Position numbers and translations under genes: made by a program. Shown here one piece after another: positions 47,227-57,777 of a DNA stretch of 64,000 nt. The DNA lies in contig NW_026515433.1 in NCBI RefSeq assembly GCF_014898815.1, positions 1,820,501 through 1,884,500 of the forward strand. The letters are read 5' to 3'. Under the pieces are notes generated by a model. The model did not search any database, had not been told where the DNA came from, and worked only from the letters and a program-made list of their open reading frames with translations. Source of the stretch: Panonychus citri. Taxonomy: Eukaryota > Arthropoda > Arachnida > Trombidiformes > Tetranychidae. Within the stretch, counting starts at the first letter, position 1. The number at the start of each line of letters is the position of its first letter.

Positions 47227-48336
47227 TGGTGGAAAAATATTACAATGTATTAGAATAAGAAAACAAAGAGAAACGATAAATTTACTATTTTCTGATGAGA
47301 TTTCAACAAGAATTCAAATGTCAATGTTGACTGATCTTCATCTGGATAAAAATGGTTAATAATTAATAAAATAAATTATTCTCAAACTGTGTTAATTGAA
47401 CAGCACAAAGTCAAATGGAAAAGACAACACAGAGGAAAAAGACAGAGAGAAAGAAAGATGAAGAGAAAGATGAAGAGAGGGAGAGAAAGAGAGAAAACCG
47501 GATGAGAATGTAAGAGCGAATTTCAATCAAAAAGGGTAAACAATTAAATATAAGTAACGATTTTAAAGCTCAGGTTGATTAGAATTTAGATGAAACAATA
47601 AAGAACAGATAATTAATTGACATAATTGGAAAATAAATTAACTAAACAGCGAGAAAACCAAATGTAAACAAAGACCAACATCATATGGGGAAAGAAGTGA
47701 GAACGACCTTCAATTAGAAATCTCATTTGAAGCGCTTAATTTAAGGTTCGATTGATTGTTCAGAGAATTTGATTGTTGATCGAAATTTATCAACTTTATT
47801 CAAATTAGTCTAAATTCAAGTATTCCAGAAGACTCAAGGTAATGGTTTTTGTTATATATTGATATGTGTGGTCACCAGTGCGATCGGAAAGCGATTCAGG
47901 CCACTTTCCCGTTCTTCTCGAGTTTTGATTAAAATCATTGTCCAGGTCAATAGTTTGATCATTTCTGCTTGTGTTCAATATTTTTTTTTGTAAAATTATT
48001 GACATAAATGGTTGATAATTTCACTCATTGGAAATCAATAGGTTGGTTATTAATATACTGTAACTACAATTTATCAATAGTAATATAAATTTAATATTAA
48101 TAGTTGTATGATGATAAAAACATGATGATTAAATAATATATATAAATTTAGTTGATGATTGTCTTACAAATTGTTGCAAGTATTACATATGAAGTGAATT
48201 GACTGATTGTTATTAAATGTATTTGGTTATTACTGTCATCACGTTGTTGTTGTTGTTTGTACATTAAAAAATTCAATGAATTTTAGTAATTGTCATTTTT
48301 TTTATACCAAATATTTACAACTAAAAGTACATTTAT
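47227..48336. other. Intergenic spacer
   Basis: 5' flank of SLC25A44 with GA/AAAGA runs (47440-47500) and AT-rich DNA. A minus-strand frame at 47805-48005 (66 codons, ATG at 48005) has a mixed composition ending near TLSLLEYLNLD. It has no domain, and I could not link it to other exons. Confidence 0.4.
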
Positions 48337-49855
48337 CTATTCATTCATTATTTGATCATCAATTTGTGACTCGTTATCTGAATCTACTGATTCATTTTGT
48401 TCATCTTTATCGTTATTTTCACCAGTATTTCTTTCAGAATGATAAATTCTGTAAAGAAGTTGGATAATTGCTGAAGTTTCATGATCACTTGTCCAACGGC
48501 AATTAGGATCCTCTATTAATCGTACAAAGGCTAATTAAATAAAGTACAAGAAATTGGATATTAGTAAGAGCAAAAATTACGATACATTAATTAGTTCAAT
48601 TTAATCTACTCACCGAAAAATATTCTTGGTTTAACTAATGCCAATTGAACTGATGGATTAGTAATAAACGCTTTGTAAACTGGACTTTCACGTTTTAATC
48701 CTCGACAAAATTCATTTACTTTTGGACGTCGTTCTTTGAGCAGCCATTCACCCTAAAAATCAAGTTAATTGTCAAAGATTAATTGACTGAGGAAAATGTA
48801 GATTGACACGGAGAATTGTTATTACCGTTGCAACTTCATTATTACTGTGAATCCAAAGACCATCAACTATTTCATCGTCATCGAAACCTAATTGTTTTAG
48901 ATTATTGAAATGTCTCATATTTGGTACAAAATGTTGTCTTTTGTATTTTCTATAACAATCAACAATTGCTGGAACCTTGGGATAAATTTCAGTATTTTCG
49001 TAGTTAATTTGAATTGATGATGAAGATGATGGCATGGAAGATGTTGCTGATGAACTAGATTCATATGCTAAAAGCCAATCCATTGCTTCCAATGGCGACA
49101 TATTATTCATTTTTAAAGCTCTTTTTGATTTTTCCTCAGCAAATCCCATGTCAGTTAATTGTTTCAATGCAATCGAATCAACTGATTCATCCCCTGAATC
49201 TTTATCTCTCCTTTTGCCACTTGGTCCTTCGCTTTCATCACAATTGGCAACTTTCATATTCTTCAAAACTGGTTCTACGTCAGGGTGATGTTTAAGTAGT
49301 TTCTCCGCATAATCAACTAATGATACAAGAATTGTTCGTAATTCTTGTTGAAACTGTAAAAGAATAGAAAATGAAAAGATATTGATTGATTGGTGATAGA
49401 AATTATTCCGAAATACTCACCTCAAAGGAGATAACATTTTCTGTCACCTGAAAATTAAGGTGTTTTGGTTTAAGATTTTTAGTCGCTTCTAAAATCATTG
49501 CTTCGGTTGGCCTTCCTGGAGCTTCATTGTTGATTATTTCAGCGAATGAGGATTTACTTTGAATTGGATATCGATCAAGAAGTAACAATGTATCCCCATT
49601 GACAATATCTTCATCACGAATAGTCGCCTCTCCAGAAAGACTTCGCTTTTTATTGATGGAAATCAATTTATATTGATTAACAATCTTTAAAGCTTCAACT
49701 TGATCTTTAGCAAAATTGGTCAGAGCGATTAACTTAATTTTATCGACTGTTGGATTGGCTCCACATTCAATCAGTGTCGTTTCACCTTTACTGCTGATAA
49801 CGCAAACCTTAAGACTTTCCTGTCTATCATAAGGAGATGTATCATCAACATGCAT
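48337..49855 (-). CDS. UBAC1: UBAC1 (KPC2), ubiquitin-like/UBA adaptor of the KPC ubiquitin ligase
   Basis: Non-catalytic subunit of the KPC complex, which ubiquitinates substrates such as p27 in mammals and hands them to the proteasome. Exons: 49421-49855, 48826-49353, 48614-48752, 48337-48530, joining to 431 residues (human about 405). A ubiquitin-like domain covers about residues 13-95 (LKVCVISSKGETTLIE, GDTLLLLDRYP). A conserved helix FQQELRTILVSLVDYAEKLL follows, then UBA1 (LKQLTDMGFAEEKSKRALKM, NMSPLEAMDWLL), UBA2 (LKQLGFDDDEIVDGLWIHSN, ATGEWLL) and a helical end (NPSVQLALVKPRIFFAF). The tail is acidic. It is divergent to the VCF1-like gene, another ubiquitin-pathway candidate, about 1 kb away. 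Confidence 0.93.
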
Positions 49856-50882
49856 GTTTAACTATTAGAAAAAAGCCAAAATATAAGCACCAAGATGATG
49901 AAGATTCTGTCAACATAAAAAGAAAGACATAAGATTCAAATAAAAAGCAAAAAAAAAATCAATTAGAAAAACAGAATTTTCAAAACAATAATAGACCAAA
50001 TTACATTTGGTTTGGGTCAAAGGACAATTTCAATTGGAAAGGTCATAAACTTACCACCAATAGACTCAAGAGGTGACGGGAAAATGGAAAACAATCAATA
50101 ACAGCAATCGAATTGTAAATTTGAATTCACCCTTGGAGATTTGGTAGAGAAAACAAAAAGAATAGAAAAAAGCTAAATATTGAAAAGAAACCAATTAATG
50201 GAAAACAAGCTAAATGGACAATCCAATGTCCATATAATTAAGAAATTAATCTTTAAATTAGCAAATCACAATTAAGAGAGAAGAGAAATTAATCTAATTA
50301 AAGAAGAAGAGATAGTTGAATTATCCAGAATTTGATAGAACAAAACAATGAGAGAGATAAAGAGAGACAGAGAAAGAGAAATAAAGAGACAGTGAAAGTC
50401 AAGAGAAAAACAAAAAGAGAGACAAACCTTTAAATCGTTGATTTTATGAGAAAGAATCAAATTTAATTGAAACCTTGATTGTTAACACAATTCAGAGAGA
50501 TTTAATAGTCGATAGAAAACTCAGAAGAAAATTAATTGTGATCAATTCGAGTGAATTAGGACCGTTGACAAATTCACTTATTGTTCACTTTGATAGAGAA
50601 GACAGAGAATCAGCTGCGATTAAAATTGTTTACTCTCTCTCTTTTCTCTCTCTTTCAGTTTCTTCTTTCTTCTTTATCTCTCCCTTTCTCTTTTTCTCTC
50701 TCTACATTTTCTTTCTTTATCCTCAGTTTTGTTTTTTTCTGTTTGCAATCAACTAACCATTTTTGTTGGAACAAATTATTAACTTAATTGTCTCTTTATT
50801 ATCCTTTCAACTCTAATAAGTATTTAAGTTAATATATTCTTTAGATTTTAATTGTTTCTCAATCTAAAATCAACCATCGATC
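49856..50882. other. Divergent spacer between UBAC1 and the VCF1-like gene
   Basis: Holds both 5' flanks. A GA-rich stretch (50340-50430) is followed by a CT-rich stretch (50630-50720), roughly mirror images in base content around the middle. No gene is supported. Confidence 0.45.
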
Positions 50883-51536
50883 ATGACGCAAGCTAAATCC
50901 AGGTAAGTTTCTCACATTTAATTGTCTTTTTGTCTTCTAATTTTATGGATTAGCTTTTTTTTACTATTCTCTCATCTTGACAATTTGTTTCTCTCAATTC
51001 TACCCAACTAATCATTTCGATTTATTCTCCATCCTATTGAAATCTCTTCAAATTGTTGCTTAAAATATCCCATTTGTTTTCTATCAATGGAAATTTGCTA
51101 ACTCATTCGTCATTTTTTTCTTCTCTCTCTCTCTCTCTATTTTTTCTTCTATTCTGTTATTTTCTCTGCCGTTACATTGGAACATGATTATCATTGACTC
51201 TTCCTCTCTCCCTCTCATTGGTGTTACATTGGAATTGGAATCTAAAGGAAGCGAAGTCATGAAGAAGAGGAAGGCTGTCTACCTATTTCCAAGAGAATGA
51301 GTAAATTGCAATTAGAAACCAGTGACGAAACCTCCATTAGTCCACAAAGTGCTATTAATGAGAAACCTGTTTACTTTGGGAAGGACAGTGACAACCTAAT
51401 GGATCCAAGTTCATTAAGCTGTCCTTATGACCCAACGTTGTCTGTTGACCAGAATCCACTTTATTTTGAATCTAATCGTGTTTTATTTGAAGCTCACAAG
51501 AATAGACTTCAAAGACAACGGATTAGGATAAAGTGA
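50883..51536 (+). CDS. VCF1/FAM104-like p97 (VCP) nuclear cofactor
   Basis: Small protein of 102 residues. Exon 1 is 50883-50902 (Met-Thr-Gln-Ala-Lys-Ser) with donor GTAAGT; exon 2 is 51248-51536. The N-terminus has a basic signal, KRSHEEEEGCLPISKRMSK, that resembles the human FAM104A stretch KRRR..EED..LP...KRS. The C-terminal helix LYFESNRVLFEAHKNRLQ matches the family's LYFxxNxxLxEAHxxxLQ motif, known in mammals to bind p97/VCP and drive it into the nucleus. The middle is Ser/Pro/Asp-rich and probably disordered. AATAAA lies at 51661-51666. Identification rests on the two motifs recalled from the human proteins. Confidence 0.7.
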
Positions 51537-52484
51537 TTATGGTTTTCTATTTGGTGATTTGGTCGTAATTCAAGTGCTGATGTACCAAGATCTCATCTTC
51601 GCCGTTTCTTTCTCTCTCTCTCTCTCTCCCTCTTTCTCTCTCTAATTGATCTTCCTTTATAATAAATGCAACAACAAAGGAATCACCTTTCACACCTTTA
51701 ATCCATTTGTGAATATACAAAAAAACATCACCAAAAGTAAAGATTAACCTGTAAAGTGTATATATACCTGATCTAAAAGCCGAGCAAATTAGTTGACATC
51801 AACTGCTTCATACACTCAAAACTACAACAACTCAAGAGCCAAAATACATCAATTATCAAATTAGTCAACACAAAAACACACAAAGAGAAACCATATGAAA
51901 AGGAAAGCAATTAGAAAATTAAATTGCTTCTTTAATCATCATCATCCAGCGTTGAGAAAACCATAGTTGAACATAACTGAACTTCATCTTTAACACCACA
52001 GCCACAATTTTATAAGAAAAACAAAATACTATTCAACACACACACACAAGATTACAACATGCAAATATCTATCAACTTATTTTGACACCAAAGTCAATTG
52101 TTATATACAATTAACGATTACACAAACAAACAACAAATAAAACAATTGTTAAAAGCATGATAATGATGATTGTTAACCGATCATTTCATCAAAAAATATT
52201 CACTCACTTGTAATCAATTGAATAGAGAAAATTTCACCCTCATGTTTGTTCATAGATTTAAGGTGAAAACTGCTCAATCTTAAAAGAAAAAGAAAATTAA
52301 AATTGATATAAATTAAATTGTAGATTAATTGAATTCTAAATTAACCTCGATCAAAATGAAATGAAAAAAAAAGTTAACCGTTTCCATGGTAACGAGAATT
52401 TTTTGTTGACACGTTTGATTTTGTTGTTTACATTTGTTAATCTCTTTGGATTTGATTAGTTGGTTTCTAATTTCTTTAATCACA
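51537..52484. other. Spacer between VCF1-like gene and UFC1
   Basis: 3' region of the VCF1-like gene with a CT tract (51612-51642) and AATAAA at 51661-51666, then AT-rich DNA and the UFC1 5' flank. No gene is seen. Confidence 0.55.
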
Positions 52485-53230
52485 ATGGTCGATGATGCCA
52501 CTCGAAAGACTTTAACTAATATTCCACTATTAAAGACGAAAGCGGGACCAAGAGATAAAGATCAGTGGCCACAAAGATTAAAGGAAGAGTTCCAATCGCT
52601 AATCAAGGTAACGTTTTAATTTCTTTTTTTTTCTTGTTCTATTTTGATTGTTTTCGTTTTTTTTTCTATTCTTTTGTTTATGTTCATTAGTATGTCCAAC
52701 AAAATAAAGACAATGACAACGATTGGTTTCGACTTGAGTCCAATAAAGATGGTACAAAATGGTTTGGAAAATGTTGGTATATCCATGAGCTTTTGAGATA
52801 CGAATTTGAGATTGAATTTGATGTGAGTTTTATTCATTTTAGTTGATTGTTATTTTCTCTGATTATTTTTGTCCATTCTCTTTGTTTTCAATAGATTCCT
52901 GTCACTTATCCTACTACAGCTCCTGAAATCGCTATTCCTGAGTTAGATGGTAAAACGGTGAAAATGTATCGAGGTGGAAAAATTTGTTTATCTGATCATT
53001 TCAAACCTTTGTGGGGCAAAAATGTCCCAAAATTTGGCATCGCTCATGCAATGGCCTTAGGGGTAATTAGTTGTATTCTAATTGTGATTGACTGAAATGG
53101 AATTTTGTTTCTTTTTTGCTAACTTTCTTCTTCGTCTGTTCCTTAGCTTGGTCCATGGTTAGCAGTTGAAATTCCTGATCTAATCGAGCGAGGGATTGTT
53201 GTTCATAAAGAAAACCAATCATCATCTTAA
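52485..53230 (+). CDS. UFC1: UFM1-conjugating enzyme UFC1
   Basis: E2 enzyme of ufmylation: takes UFM1 from UBA5 and passes it to substrates with UFL1, mainly at the ER surface. Exons: 52485-52607, 52691-52822, 52895-53062, 53147-53230, all phase 0, giving 168 residues (human 167). The catalytic Cys is Cys116 in GGKICLSDHFKPLW, the same number as in human. Other conserved blocks are TRKTLTNIPLLKTKAGPRDK, NDWFRLESNKDGTKWFGKCW, IPVTYPTTAPEIAIPELDGK and LGPWLAVEIPDLI. The start ATG at 52485 matches the family N-terminus. Confidence 0.97.
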
Positions 53231-53756
53231 ATGAAATTTAATTGGATTCATTTAATTATCTCCACAGTTTATCAACCAAATCGCAATCGAAAACATTTGT
53301 TATTCTACTTGGACAATCTCCATGTTTCCCATGTCCATGTGAATTACAACAAATCTACAGTATCTTCAACAAATATTATTAATTTACGTTAATTTCTTCT
53401 TTCTAAACAATCAAATTAAATGTTGATTCAATTAACAAACAAGAAACAACAACAAAGTGTTTCCTGTTTCTCAGTTTCAAATATTTTCTTCCTTAAAATC
53501 CACATTTCTATTATTCTCTAAAAGTATTTTCTCATTGTAATAGAGAATCGAAAATCAATTGCTATCATTTAATAAGAATTAAATTTAATCACAATTAAAA
53601 TGAAATTTTCGAACAATTTGCTCGCCGTAATTAGGAGACGTTCCCTTTTTGGTGAAAAAAATTCAAAAATGTAAACATTTTTTTCCGATAAGAAAAAGAT
53701 AAGATTGTTTTTCATCATATGTTGATACTTTTTGTTAATTTAATCAATTAATTGCG
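53231..53756. other. Spacer between UFC1 and the shugoshin-like gene
   Basis: AT-rich DNA with the UFC1 3' flank and the next gene's 5' flank. No gene or clear regulatory motif is seen. Confidence 0.55.
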
Positions 53757-55387
53757 ATGCCTCTTAAATTGCCGAAATCGAAAAGAAAAGTTAGAAAGTT
53801 AACTAATAAGATTAACAAAAAGAAAAGTAAATATTATCTTTACCGTCATGTAACAAGTAAGTAAAATTGTTTTGTTTTTGTTGTTCTTTGTTTTAATTGT
53901 TTCTCTTTTGACAATCTTTTTTTTTTCTTATAGAAGTTGAATTGATTAAACAATACGAGGAATTGTGTGAGACTGGTAAATGTTTCGTTGAACAATTTGA
54001 AGCCCTTCGAACAGAATATTGCAATGTAAGGGATAAATTCAATGCCGTCCAAGAAAATAACCGGGAACTTGCATCTAGAAATGCTGCTCTCTTACATGAG
54101 ATTGAAGTTACTCGTTTACAACTTACCAAACTCACCAAAGATCAACTAATTAAAATATCTGGAGCAGAAAAGGTTAGTAAAAGTGATAACCTAAGTTACA
54201 TTCCCTGTAAACTTACCATGTTTCTTTGTTTTCTTTTGTCTTTTCCTTAGGAATTTGATGCTTTCAAGAATAAATTGGCGAAAACACTTAATAGTTTGAT
54301 ATCCAATCACGACCCTTTCTTTATATTGAAACAAGATTTTGAAAAATCACTTTCAGTTGGTGATATAACTCATTTGGACAGTATTACAACTGTGAGAAGC
54401 AGTAGGCTGAGTCGTTGTCTAGTAGATGAGCAAAGACACCAGGATAGAGTAAAAGAAAAGATAAATAATATATTTTTAGAGCGGATCGATTTAACAGCCA
54501 TGTCAGAGGAGGCAAGTCCAATTTCGAGTGGTCAAAACAATGGATCAACATTCAGTATTGGCTCGAAGAAAAGTTTAGATGAACACAATTCCAGTAGCCA
54601 TCTTAATTTTACTACTTTATTAGAGCCACCAACAAATTCCACTATGATTGAAACACCTTCTTATCGTCGTATTGTACCTAAATCTCCTCACCTTAATGGT
54701 TCCAATAATCAAGTAGATGAATCTTCGCTAACGGGTGAGGACAGTGGTTGGGAATATAATTCAGACTTTATCAGAGTTCCACCCTCTGAGCCGATGCTCT
54801 CAACAAGCCTTGATTCAATTCAAAACTTTATCCCAAAATCACCTTTATTAACTCAGCCTGCGGCTAATCACACATCCACTCGTGACTCAATCATCTCCTC
54901 GAACAGTTCAACTTGTAAATCCTACTTTAATCGTTTAAGTGTCGCTTTTCCGGAAAAAACTCCAGATCAAAGTCCTGTTACTAGTTTCGATGCTCGTTGC
55001 CGAACCTCAAGAAGACTCATTAATTCAGCGTCAACATCAAGGGAAAGCGCAAGTAAACATTGTAATACCATCGACGCATCAGCACCAATAGAATCCAGAG
55101 TGACATCAATATCGACAACAATGACCTCATCAACTTCGACTCCATCAACATCCACATCCACATCAACAACATCAAGAGCTACAACATCAACTGCAAGAGT
55201 ATCAACTCGAACCTCAACTCGAACATTTGATGAGACCAAAAGTGAAGTACAAAATGATGACTCGAACGACAAGAACTCGAATTTTTCTAAAAATGATTCG
55301 GAGACAGAATCGATTGCTGATTGTGAGACACAAGGATTTCGCCGATCAAAACGAAAGAGAAGAAAAGTTTGCTATCGTGAGAAATGA
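53757..55387 (+). CDS. Shugoshin-like centromere protection candidate
   Basis: Exons: 53757-53856, 53934-54172, 54251-55387, joining to 491 residues. Residues 1-35 are very basic. A coiled coil follows at about 38-115 (AVQENNRELASRNAALLHEI), with Asn-rich heptads like those of the shugoshin N-terminal coiled coil. The middle is Ser/Thr-rich and probably disordered. The last 17 residues contain RRSKRKRRKVCYREK, resembling the shugoshin C-terminal SGO motif (RRS-x-R-x-R-x-x-V-x-Y). Coiled coil first and basic SGO-like motif last is the shugoshin architecture, in which PP2A recruitment protects centromeric cohesin. Sequence divergence in this family is high, so this is a candidate, not a firm call. 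Confidence 0.45.
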
Positions 55388-57777
55388 TCAATAGTCAAGA
55401 GTCGATAGTTATGCTAATTTCTAATTCATCAAAATGTTTACAATTAACTTGATTCTGCTATTAGAGTAAATATCAATCAATTATTTCTTTGATTAATCTT
55501 TTAGTTCATCAATCAAACTAATCATCTTTATTAACTTTCTTTTCAGTTCTGGTCAAAAGTATAATCGTCAAGTTTTGGACATCAACAATTACGGAATCTT
55601 TTTAATTGTTTCACAACAATCAAATTCTGCCTGAAATCATCTACATCAACAAGACCATATATCAAATCTTTAACAACACCACAAGTGACAATCTAATTTA
55701 ATTTACTCTCTCACACAATCTTGTCTTTTATTCATAAATTAGCTCAAAATTTAAACCAATCAAGTGGCATTAATTACAATTAAAAGTAATAATGGTTTGT
55801 ATTAATTACTATTCAAACTTGTAAATATCTTTATTTGTTTATCAACATCTTCTCAATTGATTAAACTGTACAATTTGTTTCACACCAAATGTCAAGTTAA
55901 TTTGAACTAATTGTTACCACCAAATATTTAATCAAACAATTTATTTTCAACTAAAATTCATCAAACTTTGTATATTTACAAACCTTTAATTGTAAATGAT
56001 TGATTAGATGCAAGAAAATTGATTAACCCCACTAATTATAGTTTATTAACTTTCTGCTGATTTCATTGAACTCAATTCAAACCTTTTGACGTACTAATGT
56101 TTAATTGTTCAATTGAATTAACTGGAAAACAATCAAATCGAAAATCTTAATCATGATTAAAAGCTCACTGTTGGATAGTAATTGTTATATCACAATTAAC
56201 TTGGGAACATTTCAACTTTTCCAGACAATTAACAGAATCATTTGAATCAATTTAGATCAAGTTCACAAATGAACAATTAAATCAACATTCATGATCCAAT
56301 GGGATTCAAATTAAACACAATTGTTAACTAATTAATTCAACAATTAACAACAATTTCCAACAGAAAAAAAGTAAACAGCTCAATTAAATCAAATTATCTT
56401 CCATTGATTACTAATTATTATCTTAATTGGTTACCATAAATAGCAAATCAATAAATCAACTATTATAACTCATAACATAATCAAAAGCTTCTTAATTGTT
56501 TAATTAATTAATTATCCCAACTAAAAATGAATCAAACTCACCATTGAAAACAATCAATAATTAATAATAATCTTAATTGTGATTAAACCCAAAGTTTGAT
56601 TACGGAAAAACTTAATCAACTATTAGACACTTTCAATTGAACTTACCTGATGATTAAATTAAATTGTTATCACTTCCTTGGTGATTTAATAACAAATTAG
56701 TTACAAACAATTAGTAGCTGATTAAATGTTACATTTAAATGAAAGAAAAACAAAACTTTAATTAGTTTAATTATCATGATTAGGAAGAAAATGATTTAGG
56801 TCAATCCCAGATAAATTGTTGACATTGAAATTAATTGTGAATCTAAATCAACACCAATGGTGAAAAAAAATATAATTACAACCTAAATTCAGACAATTAA
56901 TTAACAATATTGTTCGTGTACTTTGACAATTGTACTTCAAGGTAAAATTGTATTTAATTGTACTCGTTGTTTAATTGTTTCCATCATAATCTAATTGTTA
57001 ATTATAAAAGTAAATCAAAACAAGAGAAGAAAAAAAAAATTCTTCTTTTAATTGTTACTGATTAACTCTCAATACTGATTCACCTTCAACTCAATTAGCA
57101 GATGGTTAAATATTCACTAACTAATCAACTGTCAACCTGACTACTACTAATTGTCACCAACAATTTATCAGGATCACATCACAATCAGCATCAATTGTTG
57201 TTGATTAACTTTTTTCTAATTAATACAATTAACATTATTATTACATTTCCACTCTGTTAATATTAAGAGTAACCAAGTAAAAGTTAATCACCAGGTTGAT
57301 TTGTTAAATCGTGGATTCTAATTGTTAATCAATAATATAAACTTTTCTTAACTCCATTGTGATTAAAGTTAATTGTTTCTCCAAATTAATTGTGATTAGT
57401 TATTTTCTTCAATTTTTCTCAATCTTAACCTTGTCTCCATATGTGATAACATTGATATCGTTATTTGGTGATTACAATGATACCGATTGTTAATTGTAAT
57501 TGATTAATTGAATTGATACCAACAATTTTCATGGTCTATTAGTGATTTAATTGTGTTCATCATCTAAATTGTTCCCTTATTATTTGCATCCTTTCCCACA
57601 ACAATTAACTTGTTCAAAGATTTTCTTAATCAATTAATTATCATTTGGGTTTACCTTTTTCTTTAGTTTTCCATTAATGTTGTTCATCCGATTATCTGTT
57701 ATTCTGGTTGATTAATCATCTTCTTCTAATCATTTAATCAATCAATTAATCAGAATAATTATCAGCCATAGAAGAAG
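55388..57777. other. Long AT-rich intergenic region
   Basis: 2.4 kb with no coding frame of note on either strand. It is saturated with CAATTAA, AATTGTT, AATCAA and TTGATTA words. It holds the 3' flank of the shugoshin-like gene and the promoter of RASEF. No TATA box is clear. Confidence 0.65.

Noticed and set aside
47805..48005. 66-codon minus-strand frame with ATG
   Set aside because: Mixed composition but no recognisable motif, no promoter or partner exon. Kept only as a note in the spacer entry.
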